The notes under the pieces: generated by a model
What the model was told of the DNA's origin: nothing
The model's input: only the letters and a program-made list of their open reading frames with translations
Database searches by the model: none
In this document: positions 33,971-42,744 of the stretch, in pieces
Layout: each line of letters starts with the position of its first letter
Position numbering within the stretch: the first letter of the stretch is position 1
Made by a program: the position numbers and the translations under genes
Origin: Streptomyces sp. NBC_00250
GTDB lineage: Bacteria; Actinomycetota; Actinomycetes; Streptomycetales; Streptomycetaceae
Direction of reading: 5' to 3'
Length of the DNA stretch: 64,000 nucleotides
NCBI RefSeq assembly: GCF_036192275.1
Contig: NZ_CP108088.1
Coordinates: forward strand, 6,449,501 to 6,513,500

Positions 33971-35332
33971 ATGGACAAGCAGCAGGAATTTGTGCTCCGT
34001 ACGCTTGAGGAGCGCGACATCCGCTTCGTACGTCTGTGGTTCACCGACGTGCTCGGCTTCCTCAAGTCGGTGGCCGTGGCGCCCGCCGAGCTTGAGCAGG
34101 CCTTCGACGAGGGCATCGGTTTCGACGGCTCCGCGATCGAGGGCTTCGCCCGCGTGTACGAGTCGGACATGATCGCCAAGCCGGACCCGGGAACCTTCCA
34201 GATCCTGCCGTGGCGCGCCGAGGCGCCGGGCACGGCCCGGATGTTCTGCGACATCCTCATGCCCGACGGTTCGCCGTCGTTCGCGGACCCGCGCTACGTC
34301 CTGAAGCGGGCGCTGGCCAAGACCTCGGACCTGGGCTTCACCTTCTACACCCACCCCGAGATCGAGTTCTTCCTCCTCAAGGACAAGCCGCTCGACGGCA
34401 CCCGCCCCACCCCGGCGGACAACTCGGGCTACTTCGACCACACCCCGCAGAACGTGGGGATGGACTTCCGCCGCCAGGCGATCACGATGCTCGAATCGAT
34501 GGGCATCTCGGTGGAGTTCAGCCACCACGAGGGCGCACCGGGCCAGCAGGAGATCGACCTCCGCTACGCCGACGCCCTCTCCACGGCGGACAACATCATG
34601 ACCTTCCGTCTGGTGATGAAGCAGGTGGCGCTGGAGCAGGGCGTCCAGGCGACGTTCATGCCGAAGCCGTTCTCGGACTACCCGGGCTCGGGCATGCACA
34701 CCCACCTGTCGCTCTTCGAGGGCGACCGGAACGCGTTCTACGAGTCGGGCGCCGAGTACCAGCTGTCGAAGGTCGGCCGCTCCTTCATCGCGGGCCTGCT
34801 GAAGCACGCGGGCGAGATCTCCGCGGTCACCAACCAGTGGGTCAACTCGTACAAGCGCATCTGGGGCGGCTCGTCCCGCACCGCCGGCTCGGGCGGCGAG
34901 GCCCCCTCGTACATCTGCTGGGGCCACAACAACCGCTCCGCCCTCATCCGCGTCCCCATGTACAAGCCGGGCAAGACGGGCTCCTCCCGCGTCGAGGTCC
35001 GCTCCATCGACTCGGGCGCCAACCCGTACCTGACGTACGCGGTCCTCCTCGCCGCCGGCCTCAAGGGCATCGAAGAGGGCTACGAACTCCCGGCCGGCGC
35101 CGACGACGACGTCTGGGCCCTCTCCGACGCGGAACGCCGCGCGATGGGCATCGAACCGCTCCCGCAGAACCTGGGAGAGGCGATCGCCCTGATGGAGAAG
35201 AGCGAACTGGTCGCGGAAACCCTGGGCGAGCACGTCTTCGACTTCTTCCTCCGCAACAAGAAGCAGGAGTGGGAGGAGTACCGCTCCGAGGTCACCGCCT
35301 TCGAACTGCGGAAGAACCTGCCGGTGCTGTAG
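33971..35332 (+). CDS. glnA2: Glutamine synthetase-like enzyme GlnA2 (gamma-glutamylpolyamine synthetase type)
   Basis: A 453-residue GSI-fold ligase. Motifs include GFDGSAIEGF, PEIEFFL, HHEGAPGQQEIDLRY, GSGMHTHLSL and RVEVRSIDSGANPY. The sequence strongly resembles S. coelicolor GlnA2, a GSI-like enzyme reported to glutamylate polyamines rather than make glutamine. At the site where adenylylated GSI enzymes have the Tyr of NLYDLP, this protein reads DVWALS with Trp382, so GlnE cannot modify it there. The ATG at 33971 is preferred over 33959 by homology. Two strong hairpins follow the gene. Confidence 0.88.
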   Translation: MDKQQEFVLRTLEERDIRFVRLWFTDVLGFLKSVAVAPAELEQAFDEGIGFDGSAIEGFARVYESDMIAKPDPGTFQILPWRAEAPGTARMFCDILMPDGSPSFADPRYVLKRALAKTSDLGFTFYTHPEIEFFLLKDKPLDGTRPTPADNSGYFDHTPQNVGMDFRRQAITMLESMGISVEFSHHEGAPGQQEIDLRYADALSTADNIMTFRLVMKQVALEQGVQATFMPKPFSDYPGSGMHTHLSLFEGDRNAFYESGAEYQLSKVGRSFIAGLLKHAGEISAVTNQWVNSYKRIWGGSSRTAGSGGEAPSYICWGHNNRSALIRVPMYKPGKTGSSRVEVRSIDSGANPYLTYAVLLAAGLKGIEEGYELPAGADDDVWALSDAERRAMGIEPLPQNLGEAIALMEKSELVAETLGEHVFDFFLRNKKQEWEEYRSEVTAFELRKNLPVL

Positions 35333-35369
35333 CCGGAAGGCGGGACGGGGACAGCTCAGAGCTGACGAT

Positions 35370-35400
35370 CAGGGCCGACGGTGGTGAACCGTCGGCCCTG
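35370..35400. terminator. Terminator hairpin after glnA2
   Basis: A perfect 13-bp stem (CAGGGCCGACGGT and complement) with a 5-nt loop lies 37 bp past the stop codon. Confidence 0.85.
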
Positions 35401-35412
35401 CGTGTGAGCCCC

Positions 35413-35448
35413 CGGGCGGGCGTCGGGCAGCTGCCCGACGCCCGCCCG
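35413..35448. terminator. 36-bp perfect palindrome, probable second terminator
   Basis: Two 18-bp arms (CGGGCGGGCGTCGGGCAG and complement) meet with no spacer. It follows the first hairpin by 12 bp. The position suggests back-up termination, but the loopless symmetry could also be a cruciform or protein-binding site. Confidence 0.7.
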
Positions 35449-35502
35449 TTCACGTGCGGATAATCCGTTGCCCGGGGCGGTCGGTCCGTTCAGACTGCCC
35501 CG

Positions 35503-35997
35503 GTGAAGATCGAATCCGTTGCCACCGAGCGCCTCCTGCTCCAGCCGTTGACCGTTGCCGACGCCGAGCGCATCGTCGCCCGGGAGTCCGGGGCCGGGGA
35601 GCTGTGGGAAGAGGGATACCCCGGCGACGGGGACGTCCGCGCGGCCACCGGATTTCTGCGGGGGGTCGCCGAGCGGGGCGACCCGGAGGTGTTCCGGCCG
35701 TACGCGATACGGCTCGCGGAGAGCGGGGTCACCGTCGGGGGGATCGGGTTCCACGGGCCGCCCGACGAGATCGGGGTCGTCACCGTGGGGTACGGGCTCG
35801 TGCCTGCCGCGCGGGGCAATCGGTACGCCTCCGAGGCGCTTCGCGCGCTCATCGAGATCGCCCGGCGGGCCGGTGTCTCGGGCGTGAAGGGCGACGCCGA
35901 CCTGGACAATCCGGCGTCCCATCGGGTGATGGAGGCCGCCGGGATGCCGTGCGTGGCGGAGGACGACCAGCTCCGGCATTTCTATCTGGGGTTCTAG
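35503..35997 (+). CDS. GNAT-family N-acetyltransferase
   Basis: A 164-residue GNAT protein of the RimJ/RimL type. It opens with KIESVATERLLLQPLTVADAE, typical of the group, and has the acetyl-CoA-binding segment VGYGLVPAARGNRYASEA. The GTG start fits the first beta strand. The substrate is unknown. It stands alone after the glnA2 terminators. Confidence 0.87.
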   Translation: MKIESVATERLLLQPLTVADAERIVARESGAGELWEEGYPGDGDVRAATGFLRGVAERGDPEVFRPYAIRLAESGVTVGGIGFHGPPDEIGVVTVGYGLVPAARGNRYASEALRALIEIARRAGVSGVKGDADLDNPASHRVMEAAGMPCVAEDDQLRHFYLGF

Positions 35998-36031
35998 GTG
36001 TGAGGGTCCGTCCGCGCTAGCGTCGGGTGCC

Positions 36032-36721
36032 ATGCCGGAACCCCGTCCCCGTGTCTGGTACGCCGCCTACGGCTCCAACATGCATGCCGAACGCCTCGGT
36101 CGCTATCTCGCCGGAGGCCGGACGACCGGGGGCGCGCGGGAGTTGCCCGGGTGCCGGGACCCGCGGGGCCCCGACCGGTCCGTGGCCGTCGAGCTGGACG
36201 GCCAGGTGTACTTCGCGACCGAGTCGGCCGTGTGGACCGGGGGCCTGGCGTTCTACGACCCGGATGCGGACGGCACCGCGTGGGGTGTCGCGCACCTGCT
36301 GACCGCCGGACAGTTCTCCGACATCGCCGCACAGGAGATGTACCGGGAGCCCGGCGCCGACCTCGATCTCGCCGAGGTCCTCGCCACCGGCCGCTGCGTG
36401 CTCGGCCCGGGACGGTACGAGACCCTCGTCTGCCCGGGGCACATCGACGGCGTCCCCGTGCTCACCTTCACCGCGCCCTGGCCGATGCCGGCGGAAGACG
36501 GGCTCCGCCCGCCCTCCGCCGCCTATCTGCGGCACCTCGCGGCAGGGCTCCACGAGGCCGGGGCGTGGCGGCCCGCAGAGGTGGCCGACTATCTCGCTTC
36601 CCGGCCCGGCGCGGCGGGGCACTGGACGCCGGAGGACGTGGCCGCCGTCAGCGTTCCGAGAGCTCCGACGGTGCCTCCTGGACCATCCAGCCGTTGCCGT
36701 CCGGGTCCGCGAAGGTCATGA
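36032..36721 (+). CDS. Gamma-glutamylcyclotransferase-like protein
   Basis: A 229-residue protein of the GGCT/AIG2-like class. The signature YGSNMHAERL lies near residue 11, where the family's P-loop-like YGSN motif sits. Family members release 5-oxoproline from gamma-glutamyl compounds, but the catalytic Glu cannot be placed confidently here. The C-terminal about 22 residues (Pro/Arg-rich) are read antisense to the next gene, a 74-bp overlap, and look like run-on past a lost stop. TAGCGT 8 bp before the ATG may be a leaderless promoter. Confidence 0.78.
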   Translation: MPEPRPRVWYAAYGSNMHAERLGRYLAGGRTTGGARELPGCRDPRGPDRSVAVELDGQVYFATESAVWTGGLAFYDPDADGTAWGVAHLLTAGQFSDIAAQEMYREPGADLDLAEVLATGRCVLGPGRYETLVCPGHIDGVPVLTFTAPWPMPAEDGLRPPSAAYLRHLAAGLHEAGAWRPAEVADYLASRPGAAGHWTPEDVAAVSVPRAPTVPPGPSSRCRPGPRRS

Positions 36722-37079
36722 AGGCGTTCCACGTGCCGCCCTTGCCGGCCTCCCAGCCCTTCTCGCCGACGTGCTGGATCGCCGAGACCTCCACCCCGCG
36801 CCCGACGAACTCCGCCCGGGCCGCCTCGATGTCCGTCACGCAGAACTGGAGGCCCTGGAGGGTGCCGGGGGCCATCTCCTTCGTGCCCGGCATCGGCGGC
36901 ATCCCGCTCAGCAGGGCGAGCGAACAGCGCGAGCCAGGCGGCGTCAGCTGGACCACGCGCGTGCCCGGCGCCACCTCGTCGTCCAGGTCGACGGTGAAGC
37001 CGCACTTCTCGGCGTAGAACTCCTTCGCCCGGTCCATGTCGGTGACAGGGACCGGCACGACTTCCAGTGTCCAGTTCAT
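36648..37079 (-). CDS. VOC-family (glyoxalase/bleomycin-resistance-like) protein
   Basis: A 143-residue protein with the paired beta-alpha-beta-beta-beta pattern of the vicinal oxygen chelate fold: VPVTDMDRAKEFYAEKCGF at the start and GLQFCVTDIEAARAEF in the second half, ending FADPDGNGWMVQE with the metal-ligand Glu. Substrate is unknown. The ATG at 37079 is followed directly by the first beta strand. It overlaps the GGCT-like gene tail by 74 bp in opposite orientation. Confidence 0.88.
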   Translation of the reverse strand: MNWTLEVVPVPVTDMDRAKEFYAEKCGFTVDLDDEVAPGTRVVQLTPPGSRCSLALLSGMPPMPGTKEMAPGTLQGLQFCVTDIEAARAEFVGRGVEVSAIQHVGEKGWEAGKGGTWNAFMTFADPDGNGWMVQEAPSELSER

Positions 37080-37093
37080 GGGTCAGGGTCTCC

Positions 37094-37300
37094 TCAGAAA
37101 CGCCGGCGGGTCCGGCCGAAGGGCTCGCCCCTGGCGAAGCCGAACGCCGTGCGAGGCGCGACCGCGAACACCAGGGCCGTACCACCGTCGCCCCGGAACG
37201 CCCCGTCGCGCACCTCGAAACGCCAGTCCTCGCCTTACTTCTTCACCGTCGCCCGCGTCAGTCGCCCGCGTTCACAGGTGACGACCCGTCCGGCCCGAGG
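37094..37300 (-). pseudogene. C-terminal remnant of a PPOX-like (pyridoxamine-phosphate-oxidase-type) gene
   Basis: Minus-strand translation gives coding-like sequence DWRFEVRDGAFRGDGG, then TALVFAVAPRTAFGF and ARGEPFGRTRRRF ending at a TGA (37094-37096). An in-frame TAA (about 37235) falls where an aromatic residue would be expected after TRATVKK, and no start codon or N-terminal domain remains. The block is flanked by the PIG-L stop codon and the VOC gene. The FAFxKG-FxxTRxRF ending is typical of the C-terminus of PPOX-fold flavoproteins. GC3 is still high, so decay is recent. The family assignment is inference. Confidence 0.6.
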
Positions 37301-37303
37301 AAC

Positions 37304-39463
37304 TCATCGGCCCGCGGGCGTCCAGTGCAGCCGTCCGTCCAGGCCGATCGCCGCCACCCCGTCCGTCCCCGCGTCCGGCGCCCCCGCGAACAGGAACCTC
37401 TCCAGCTTCCACGCCGGCCCTGCCGCCCCCGTCCTGCCGTGCGGTGCCGTCGCCAGGAAGCCCGTACGGGACCGGACCGCGAGGAGCCCGTCGCCGCCGC
37501 TCACCGGGCCGAAGCCGGCCACGCCGCCCGGCAGCTCCGTGACCGGGGAGACCGGGCTCATGCCCGAGAAGTCGGCGCTGCGCAGGTCGCCGGAGGCCGG
37601 CTTGCGGAACCAGAGCCGTACGCCGTCGCCGTTCGGCGCCGCGCTCGCGCTCAGGGCGAGCGTCGTCGTCGGCAGTCCGGTCAGGGCCGGACCCGTGAGC
37701 GGCCCGCCGGGGAGGTGCTGCGCCCAGACGAGGACGGTCTTCGTGGTGCTCGCGAAGACGTACCCCCGGCCCTGGCCGTCCGTCGCCGCGACCGGGTCGC
37801 CGACCACGTCCGCGCCGCCGAGCACCCGCCACGGCCCCCAGCCGCCGTTCGCGCCCTGGTCGCGGGCGGTCAGGCGGCGCAGGCTGTCCCGCAGGACCAG
37901 GGTCGCCCGGCCGTCGGCGCCCACGGTCACCGCGGGAGCGCTGATGTCCGAGGTGCCGGCCGTGTCGTTCATCTCGGGGGTTCCGAGGGAGCGCCACGGG
38001 CCGAAGGCCCCGCCGGGCGCCGTCTGCTCGGTGGTCACGACCTCGCGGCGGTAGCCGGCCGGGCCGCCCGCGAGCACCGTCCGGGTGCCGTAGACCGCGA
38101 TCCGGCCGTCGGGCAGCGTCACCGAGGTGACCCCGGTGTCCATGCCACCGCCGGGCAGCAGCGTCGGGCCGCTCCACGCGCCGCCGCCGACGGGCTTCCG
38201 CCAGGCCGCGAGCCGGCCGTCGAGTACGGAGAAGGCGTGCAGCCCGCCGTCCCGGTCGCGCTGCACCCAGGAGGTGGAGGTTCCCCGGGCGTACCGCACG
38301 GTCGCGGTCCAGCCGCGGCCGGCGGGCCGCGCGGCCACCTTCAGGTCGCCGCAGCCCGCCGCGGTCCCGCAGTCGTTGACCCCGTCCAGCCAGGCGTAGG
38401 TCTTCAGGGTCTTCAGCTTCGCGCCCGCCGTCTCGGGGTCGAGCGTGTGCGGCAGGACGCTCGTGGGGTATCCGAGGTAGTTCTGCACGCCGACGCGCGG
38501 ATGACCGGGCACCTCGGTGTACCGGGCGAGCGCGGCCTGGGTGAACCTCGCCCCGTACAGGTGGTCCTGGTGGTCGCGGATCTTCCCGGTCTTCGGGTCC
38601 GTGCCCGGGCTCGGGTCCTGCATCCGGACGAAGGTCGGCCGGAACCGGTCGAGCAGCCCCGCGATCGTCGCCACGACCTCGTCCTTGGTGTACCTGAAGT
38701 CGACGGCGACCGGGGTGCCGGCGGAGCGCTGCGACTCCAGCGTGGCTATCCGGCCGTGCCAGAGGCCGTTCAGGCTGTGCGGGCGGTACTGGTTGGTCGA
38801 ACCCGCCTCGCGTATCTGCAGCCACACCAGCTTGACCTGCGGATGGGCGCGCAGCGTGTCCATCTCGGCCATGCCGCCGCCGGCCGTGGGTATCGCGACG
38901 CGGTCCCAGGGGCTGGTCCGGCTGCCGGTGGCCATCTCGGAGTACGCCGCGCGTATGCCGTTCTGCCGGGCCTCGGCGTAGCCCGCCTTGTCGGCCGTGG
39001 CGGCGGCGGCGTCGCGGGGGCGAGCGTTGACGCCGTCCGACTCACCGGCCGTCAGGTAGACCGCGGTCAGGGGGGTGGCGGAGCGGATGGTCTGGGAGAT
39101 GTCCGGGTTCATGAAGAACAGGTCGTCGTCCGGGTGCGCCACGATCTGCATGACCGAGGTGGCGGGCTTCGCACCCCGGTCGGGCTTCGCCGCGCCCTGG
39201 GCGGACGTGGGCGCCCCGGTCCCGGGCGGCGTCTGCTCCATGGGCGTGAGGGTCTGCGTCTCCGGTGCCCCCGCCGGGGCCTTCGTCCCCCGCGTCGCCG
39301 CCGGAGCCTTCGCCTCCGGTGCCGCGTGGGCCGTCGACGGCGTGGACACCCCCGTCACCGAGAGGAGTCCGGCGAAGGTGCCGCCCACCAGGACGGCCGT
39401 GACCGCCGTGGAGGCGGTCCTGCGGCGGGACAGGGGGAGGCGACGGCGGAGGCGTACGGGCAT
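37304..39463 (-). CDS. Secreted PIG-L-family deacetylase with a C-terminal propeller-like domain
   Basis: A 719-residue exported protein. The signal peptide ends near AHA-AP (residue 47), followed by an Ala/Pro/Thr-rich linker. The PIG-L zinc domain (about 102-340) has AHPDDD (His110, Asp112, Asp113) and DHQDH (His298, His301). The remaining half has repeats such as WSGPTLLPGGG, FGPWRSLGTPE and GWGPWRVLGGA, which look like blades of a PLL-type beta-propeller that could bind carbohydrate. It probably deacetylates an extracellular amino sugar; the exact substrate is unknown. The ATG at 39463 begins the signal peptide. Confidence 0.88.
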   Translation of the reverse strand: MPVRLRRRLPLSRRRTASTAVTAVLVGGTFAGLLSVTGVSTPSTAHAAPEAKAPAATRGTKAPAGAPETQTLTPMEQTPPGTGAPTSAQGAAKPDRGAKPATSVMQIVAHPDDDLFFMNPDISQTIRSATPLTAVYLTAGESDGVNARPRDAAAATADKAGYAEARQNGIRAAYSEMATGSRTSPWDRVAIPTAGGGMAEMDTLRAHPQVKLVWLQIREAGSTNQYRPHSLNGLWHGRIATLESQRSAGTPVAVDFRYTKDEVVATIAGLLDRFRPTFVRMQDPSPGTDPKTGKIRDHQDHLYGARFTQAALARYTEVPGHPRVGVQNYLGYPTSVLPHTLDPETAGAKLKTLKTYAWLDGVNDCGTAAGCGDLKVAARPAGRGWTATVRYARGTSTSWVQRDRDGGLHAFSVLDGRLAAWRKPVGGGAWSGPTLLPGGGMDTGVTSVTLPDGRIAVYGTRTVLAGGPAGYRREVVTTEQTAPGGAFGPWRSLGTPEMNDTAGTSDISAPAVTVGADGRATLVLRDSLRRLTARDQGANGGWGPWRVLGGADVVGDPVAATDGQGRGYVFASTTKTVLVWAQHLPGGPLTGPALTGLPTTTLALSASAAPNGDGVRLWFRKPASGDLRSADFSGMSPVSPVTELPGGVAGFGPVSGGDGLLAVRSRTGFLATAPHGRTGAAGPAWKLERFLFAGAPDAGTDGVAAIGLDGRLHWTPAGR

Positions 39464-39730
39464 GGTCGGCAGGCGCGCTTTCAACAGGGTCGTTCGACGG
39501 GTTCGGGCAGGCGGAGGGGGTCCGCCCCCAGCAAGACGGACTTTCAAGGAATACGGTTCATCGGGCCCGAAAAGCCATTGATGTGCGGGACGTCACGTTT
39601 GATCCGCTTCGAACCGAAGGCCTGAGCGCCCCCGTCCATCGCTGCGGATAGGCTCGATCCGCCCGGGTTCGACCCCGGGACGCGCCCTGGGGCGGACCCT
39701 GAGGCGGACCTGCTCGGAGGGAGCGGCGGA

Positions 39731-42718
39731 ATGACGGTTCCGGGACGCAGGAGCAGTACGTTCTCACGTCTGCTGCGGCACGGATTCACCGATCCCTCCG
39801 GGGCCGAGCGGCTGCTCGACGTGCCCGAGCTGTCCGCCCTGCGCGGGGACCCCGTCCTCCTCGACGCCCTCGGCGCCACCGCCGACCCCGACCTCGCCCT
39901 GCGCGGCCTCGTCCGCCTGGTCGAGGCGCAGCCCGAGACCGAGCGGCAGACGTTCACCGCCACCCTCCTCGCCGCCAAGCCGTTCCGGGACCGGCTCCTC
40001 GGGGTGCTCGGCGCCTCCGAGGCACTCGCCGACCACCTGGCCAAGCACCCGCGCGACTGGGAGTCCCTCGTCACCTACGAGGCGGTCGACCTGCATCCGG
40101 GGGTCGCCGAGTTCGAGCAGGGGCTCGCCGAGGCCGTCGACGCGGTGTCGCTGCGGGTCGCCTACCGCCGGTGCCTGCTCGCCATAGCGGCCCGAGACGT
40201 GTGCGGCACGACCGATGTCGCCGAGACCGCCGCCGAGCTCGCCGACCTGGCGACGGCGACCCTGCGCGCCGCGCTCGCCATCGCCCGGACCGCAGCGCCC
40301 GTCGACGCCGCCATGTGCCGGCTCGCCGTGATCGCGATGGGCAAGTGCGGCGGCCACGAGCTCAACTACGTCTCCGACGTGGACGTGATCTTCGTGGGGG
40401 AGCCGGTCGAGGGCGCCGACGAGGGGAAGGCCCTGCAGGCCGCGACCCGGCTCGCCTCGCACCTGATGCGGATCTGCTCGGAGACCACCGTCGAGGGCAC
40501 CATCTGGCCGGTCGACGCCAACCTGCGCCCCGAGGGCCGCAACGGCCCCCTCGTCCGTACGCTCTCCTCCCACCTCGCGTACTACCAGCGCTGGGCGAAG
40601 ACCTGGGAGTTCCAGGCGCTGCTGAAGGCCCGCGCGGTGGCCGGCGACCCGGAGCTCGGCGCCCACTACATCGACGCCGTCTCCCCGCTGGTCTGGCAGG
40701 CCGCCGAGCGCGAGAACTTCGTCCCCGACGTGCAGAAGATGCGCCGCCGCGTCGTCGACAACATCCCGGCCGCCCAGGTCGAACGCGAGCTGAAGCTCGG
40801 CCCCGGCGGCCTCCGGGACGTCGAGTTCGCCGTCCAGCTCCTCCAGCTCGTGCACGGCCGCAGCGACGCGGGACTGCACAGCGGCACCACCCTCGACGCG
40901 CTCGCCGCCCTCGCCGCCGGCGGCTACGTCGGCCGCGCCGACGCCGCCCAGCTCGACGAGGCCTACCGCTTCCTGCGGGCCATGGAGCACCGCATCCAGC
41001 TGTACCGGCTGCGCCGCACCCACCTCGTCCCCGAGGACGAGGCCGATCTGCGCCGCCTCGGCCGCTCGCTCGGACTGCGCACCGACCCGGTCGCCGAGCT
41101 GAACAAGGAGTGGAAGCGGCACGCGGCCGTCGTCCGACGCCTCCACGAGAAGCTCTTCTACCGGCCGCTGCTCGACGCGGTCGCCCAGCTCGCCCCCGGT
41201 GAGATCCGGCTCAGCCCGAAGGCGGCCGGACAGCGGCTCGAAGCACTGGGTTACGAGGACCCCGCCGCCGCCCTGCGCCACCTGGAGGCGCTGGCCTCCG
41301 GGGTCAGCCGCAAGGCCGCGATCCAGCGGACGCTGCTCCCGGTGCTGCTCGGCTGGTTCGCCGACTCGGCCGACCCGGACGCCGGCCTGCTCGGCTTCCG
41401 CAAGGTCTCCGACGCCCTCGGCAAGACCCCCTGGTACCTGCGGCTGCTCCGCGACGAGGGCGCCGCCGCCGAGAACCTCGCCCGGGTGCTCTCCGCCGGG
41501 CGCCTCGCCCCCGACCTGCTGCTGCGCGCCCCCGAGGCGGTCGCGCTGCTCGGCGACCCGGAGGGGCTGAAGCCGCGCGGCCTGGACCATCTGCAGCAGG
41601 AGGTCCTGGCGGCGGTGGGCCGCGCGGACGACGCCGAACAGGCCGTCGCGGCGGCCCGGGGGGTGCGCCGCCGGGAGCTGTTCCGTACCGCCGCGGCCGA
41701 TCTCATCGGCTCGTACGGCACCGAGGACAGCCCCCGCGAACCCGACCCGGGCGCACTCGTCGACCGGGTGGGGGAGGCCGTCACCGACCTCAACGCGGCG
41801 ACGATCGCGGGCGCCCTGCGGGCCGCGGTCCGCGCCGAGTGGGGCGACGAACTGCCCACCCGGTTCGCGGTCATCGGCATGGGCCGCTTCGGAGGCCACG
41901 AGCTGGGCTACGGCTCCGACGCCGACGTCCTGTTCGTGCACGAGCCGCGCGAGGGAGTCGACGAGCAGGAGGCGGCCAGGGCCGCCAACCGGGTGGTCGC
42001 CGAGATGCGGAGGCTCCTCCAACTCCCCACCACCGACCCGCCGTTGCTGATCGATGCCGACCTGCGGCCGGAGGGCAAGAGCGGTCCCCTGGTCCGAACG
42101 CTGAAGTCGTACGCCGCCTACTACCACCGCTGGTCCCTGGTCTGGGAGAGCCAGGCGCTGCTGCGCGCCGAACCCATGGCGGGCGACCGCGAGTTGGCGG
42201 ACCGCTTCATCGAGCTCGTCGACCCGCTGCGCTATCCCGCCGAGGGCCTCGGCGAGGACGCGGTCCGTGAGATCCGCCGCCTCAAGGCCCGGATGGAGTC
42301 CGAGCGGCTGCCGCGCGGCGCCGACCCGACGCTCCACGCCAAGCTGGGGCGCGGCGGGCTGAGCGACGTGGAGTGGACGGTCCAGCTGCTCCAGATGCGG
42401 CACGGCTGGGTGGAGCCGGGGCTGCGGACGACCCGTACCCGCGAGGCGCTCGGCGCGGCCCACGCGGCCGGCCTCATCCCGACGGAGGAGGCGCAGACCC
42501 TGGACGAGGCGTGGGTGCTCGCCACCCGCGTCCGCAACGCGGTGATGCTGGTCCGCGGCCGGCCCGGCGACACCTTCCCCTCGGACCCGCGTGAACTCGC
42601 GGCGGTGGGACGGTACTTGGGGTACGAGTCCGGTCATGTCGGCGAGATGGTCGACGACTACCGGCGGATCACCCGCCGGGCCAGGGCCGTCGTCGAGGAG
42701 CTGTTCTACGGGGCGTAG
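39731..42718 (+). CDS. glnE: Bifunctional glutamine synthetase adenylyltransferase/deadenylase
   Basis: A 995-residue GlnE that adds or removes AMP on a tyrosine of GSI-type glutamine synthetase in response to nitrogen status. Two nucleotidyltransferase domains are visible: the deadenylase with GKCGGHELNYVSDVDVIF (about 203-220) and the adenylyltransferase with GRFGGHELGYGSDADVLF (about 716-733), each followed by a helical GlnE domain. The ATG follows a GGAGGGAG site. The target enzyme GlnA is not in the window; the nearby GlnA2 lacks the target Tyr. No glnD or glnB is adjacent. Confidence 0.97.
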   Translation: MTVPGRRSSTFSRLLRHGFTDPSGAERLLDVPELSALRGDPVLLDALGATADPDLALRGLVRLVEAQPETERQTFTATLLAAKPFRDRLLGVLGASEALADHLAKHPRDWESLVTYEAVDLHPGVAEFEQGLAEAVDAVSLRVAYRRCLLAIAARDVCGTTDVAETAAELADLATATLRAALAIARTAAPVDAAMCRLAVIAMGKCGGHELNYVSDVDVIFVGEPVEGADEGKALQAATRLASHLMRICSETTVEGTIWPVDANLRPEGRNGPLVRTLSSHLAYYQRWAKTWEFQALLKARAVAGDPELGAHYIDAVSPLVWQAAERENFVPDVQKMRRRVVDNIPAAQVERELKLGPGGLRDVEFAVQLLQLVHGRSDAGLHSGTTLDALAALAAGGYVGRADAAQLDEAYRFLRAMEHRIQLYRLRRTHLVPEDEADLRRLGRSLGLRTDPVAELNKEWKRHAAVVRRLHEKLFYRPLLDAVAQLAPGEIRLSPKAAGQRLEALGYEDPAAALRHLEALASGVSRKAAIQRTLLPVLLGWFADSADPDAGLLGFRKVSDALGKTPWYLRLLRDEGAAAENLARVLSAGRLAPDLLLRAPEAVALLGDPEGLKPRGLDHLQQEVLAAVGRADDAEQAVAAARGVRRRELFRTAAADLIGSYGTEDSPREPDPGALVDRVGEAVTDLNAATIAGALRAAVRAEWGDELPTRFAVIGMGRFGGHELGYGSDADVLFVHEPREGVDEQEAARAANRVVAEMRRLLQLPTTDPPLLIDADLRPEGKSGPLVRTLKSYAAYYHRWSLVWESQALLRAEPMAGDRELADRFIELVDPLRYPAEGLGEDAVREIRRLKARMESERLPRGADPTLHAKLGRGGLSDVEWTVQLLQMRHGWVEPGLRTTRTREALGAAHAAGLIPTEEAQTLDEAWVLATRVRNAVMLVRGRPGDTFPSDPRELAAVGRYLGYESGHVGEMVDDYRRITRRARAVVEELFYGA

Positions 42719-42744
42719 GCCCCGCACGCCTTGCGACCCGGCGC

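Noticed and set aside
39662..39679. CCCGGG-TTCGAC-CCCGGG hairpin resembling a tRNA T-arm
   Set aside because: No acceptor, anticodon or D-arm nearby, and the stem is 6 bp with a 6-nt loop.
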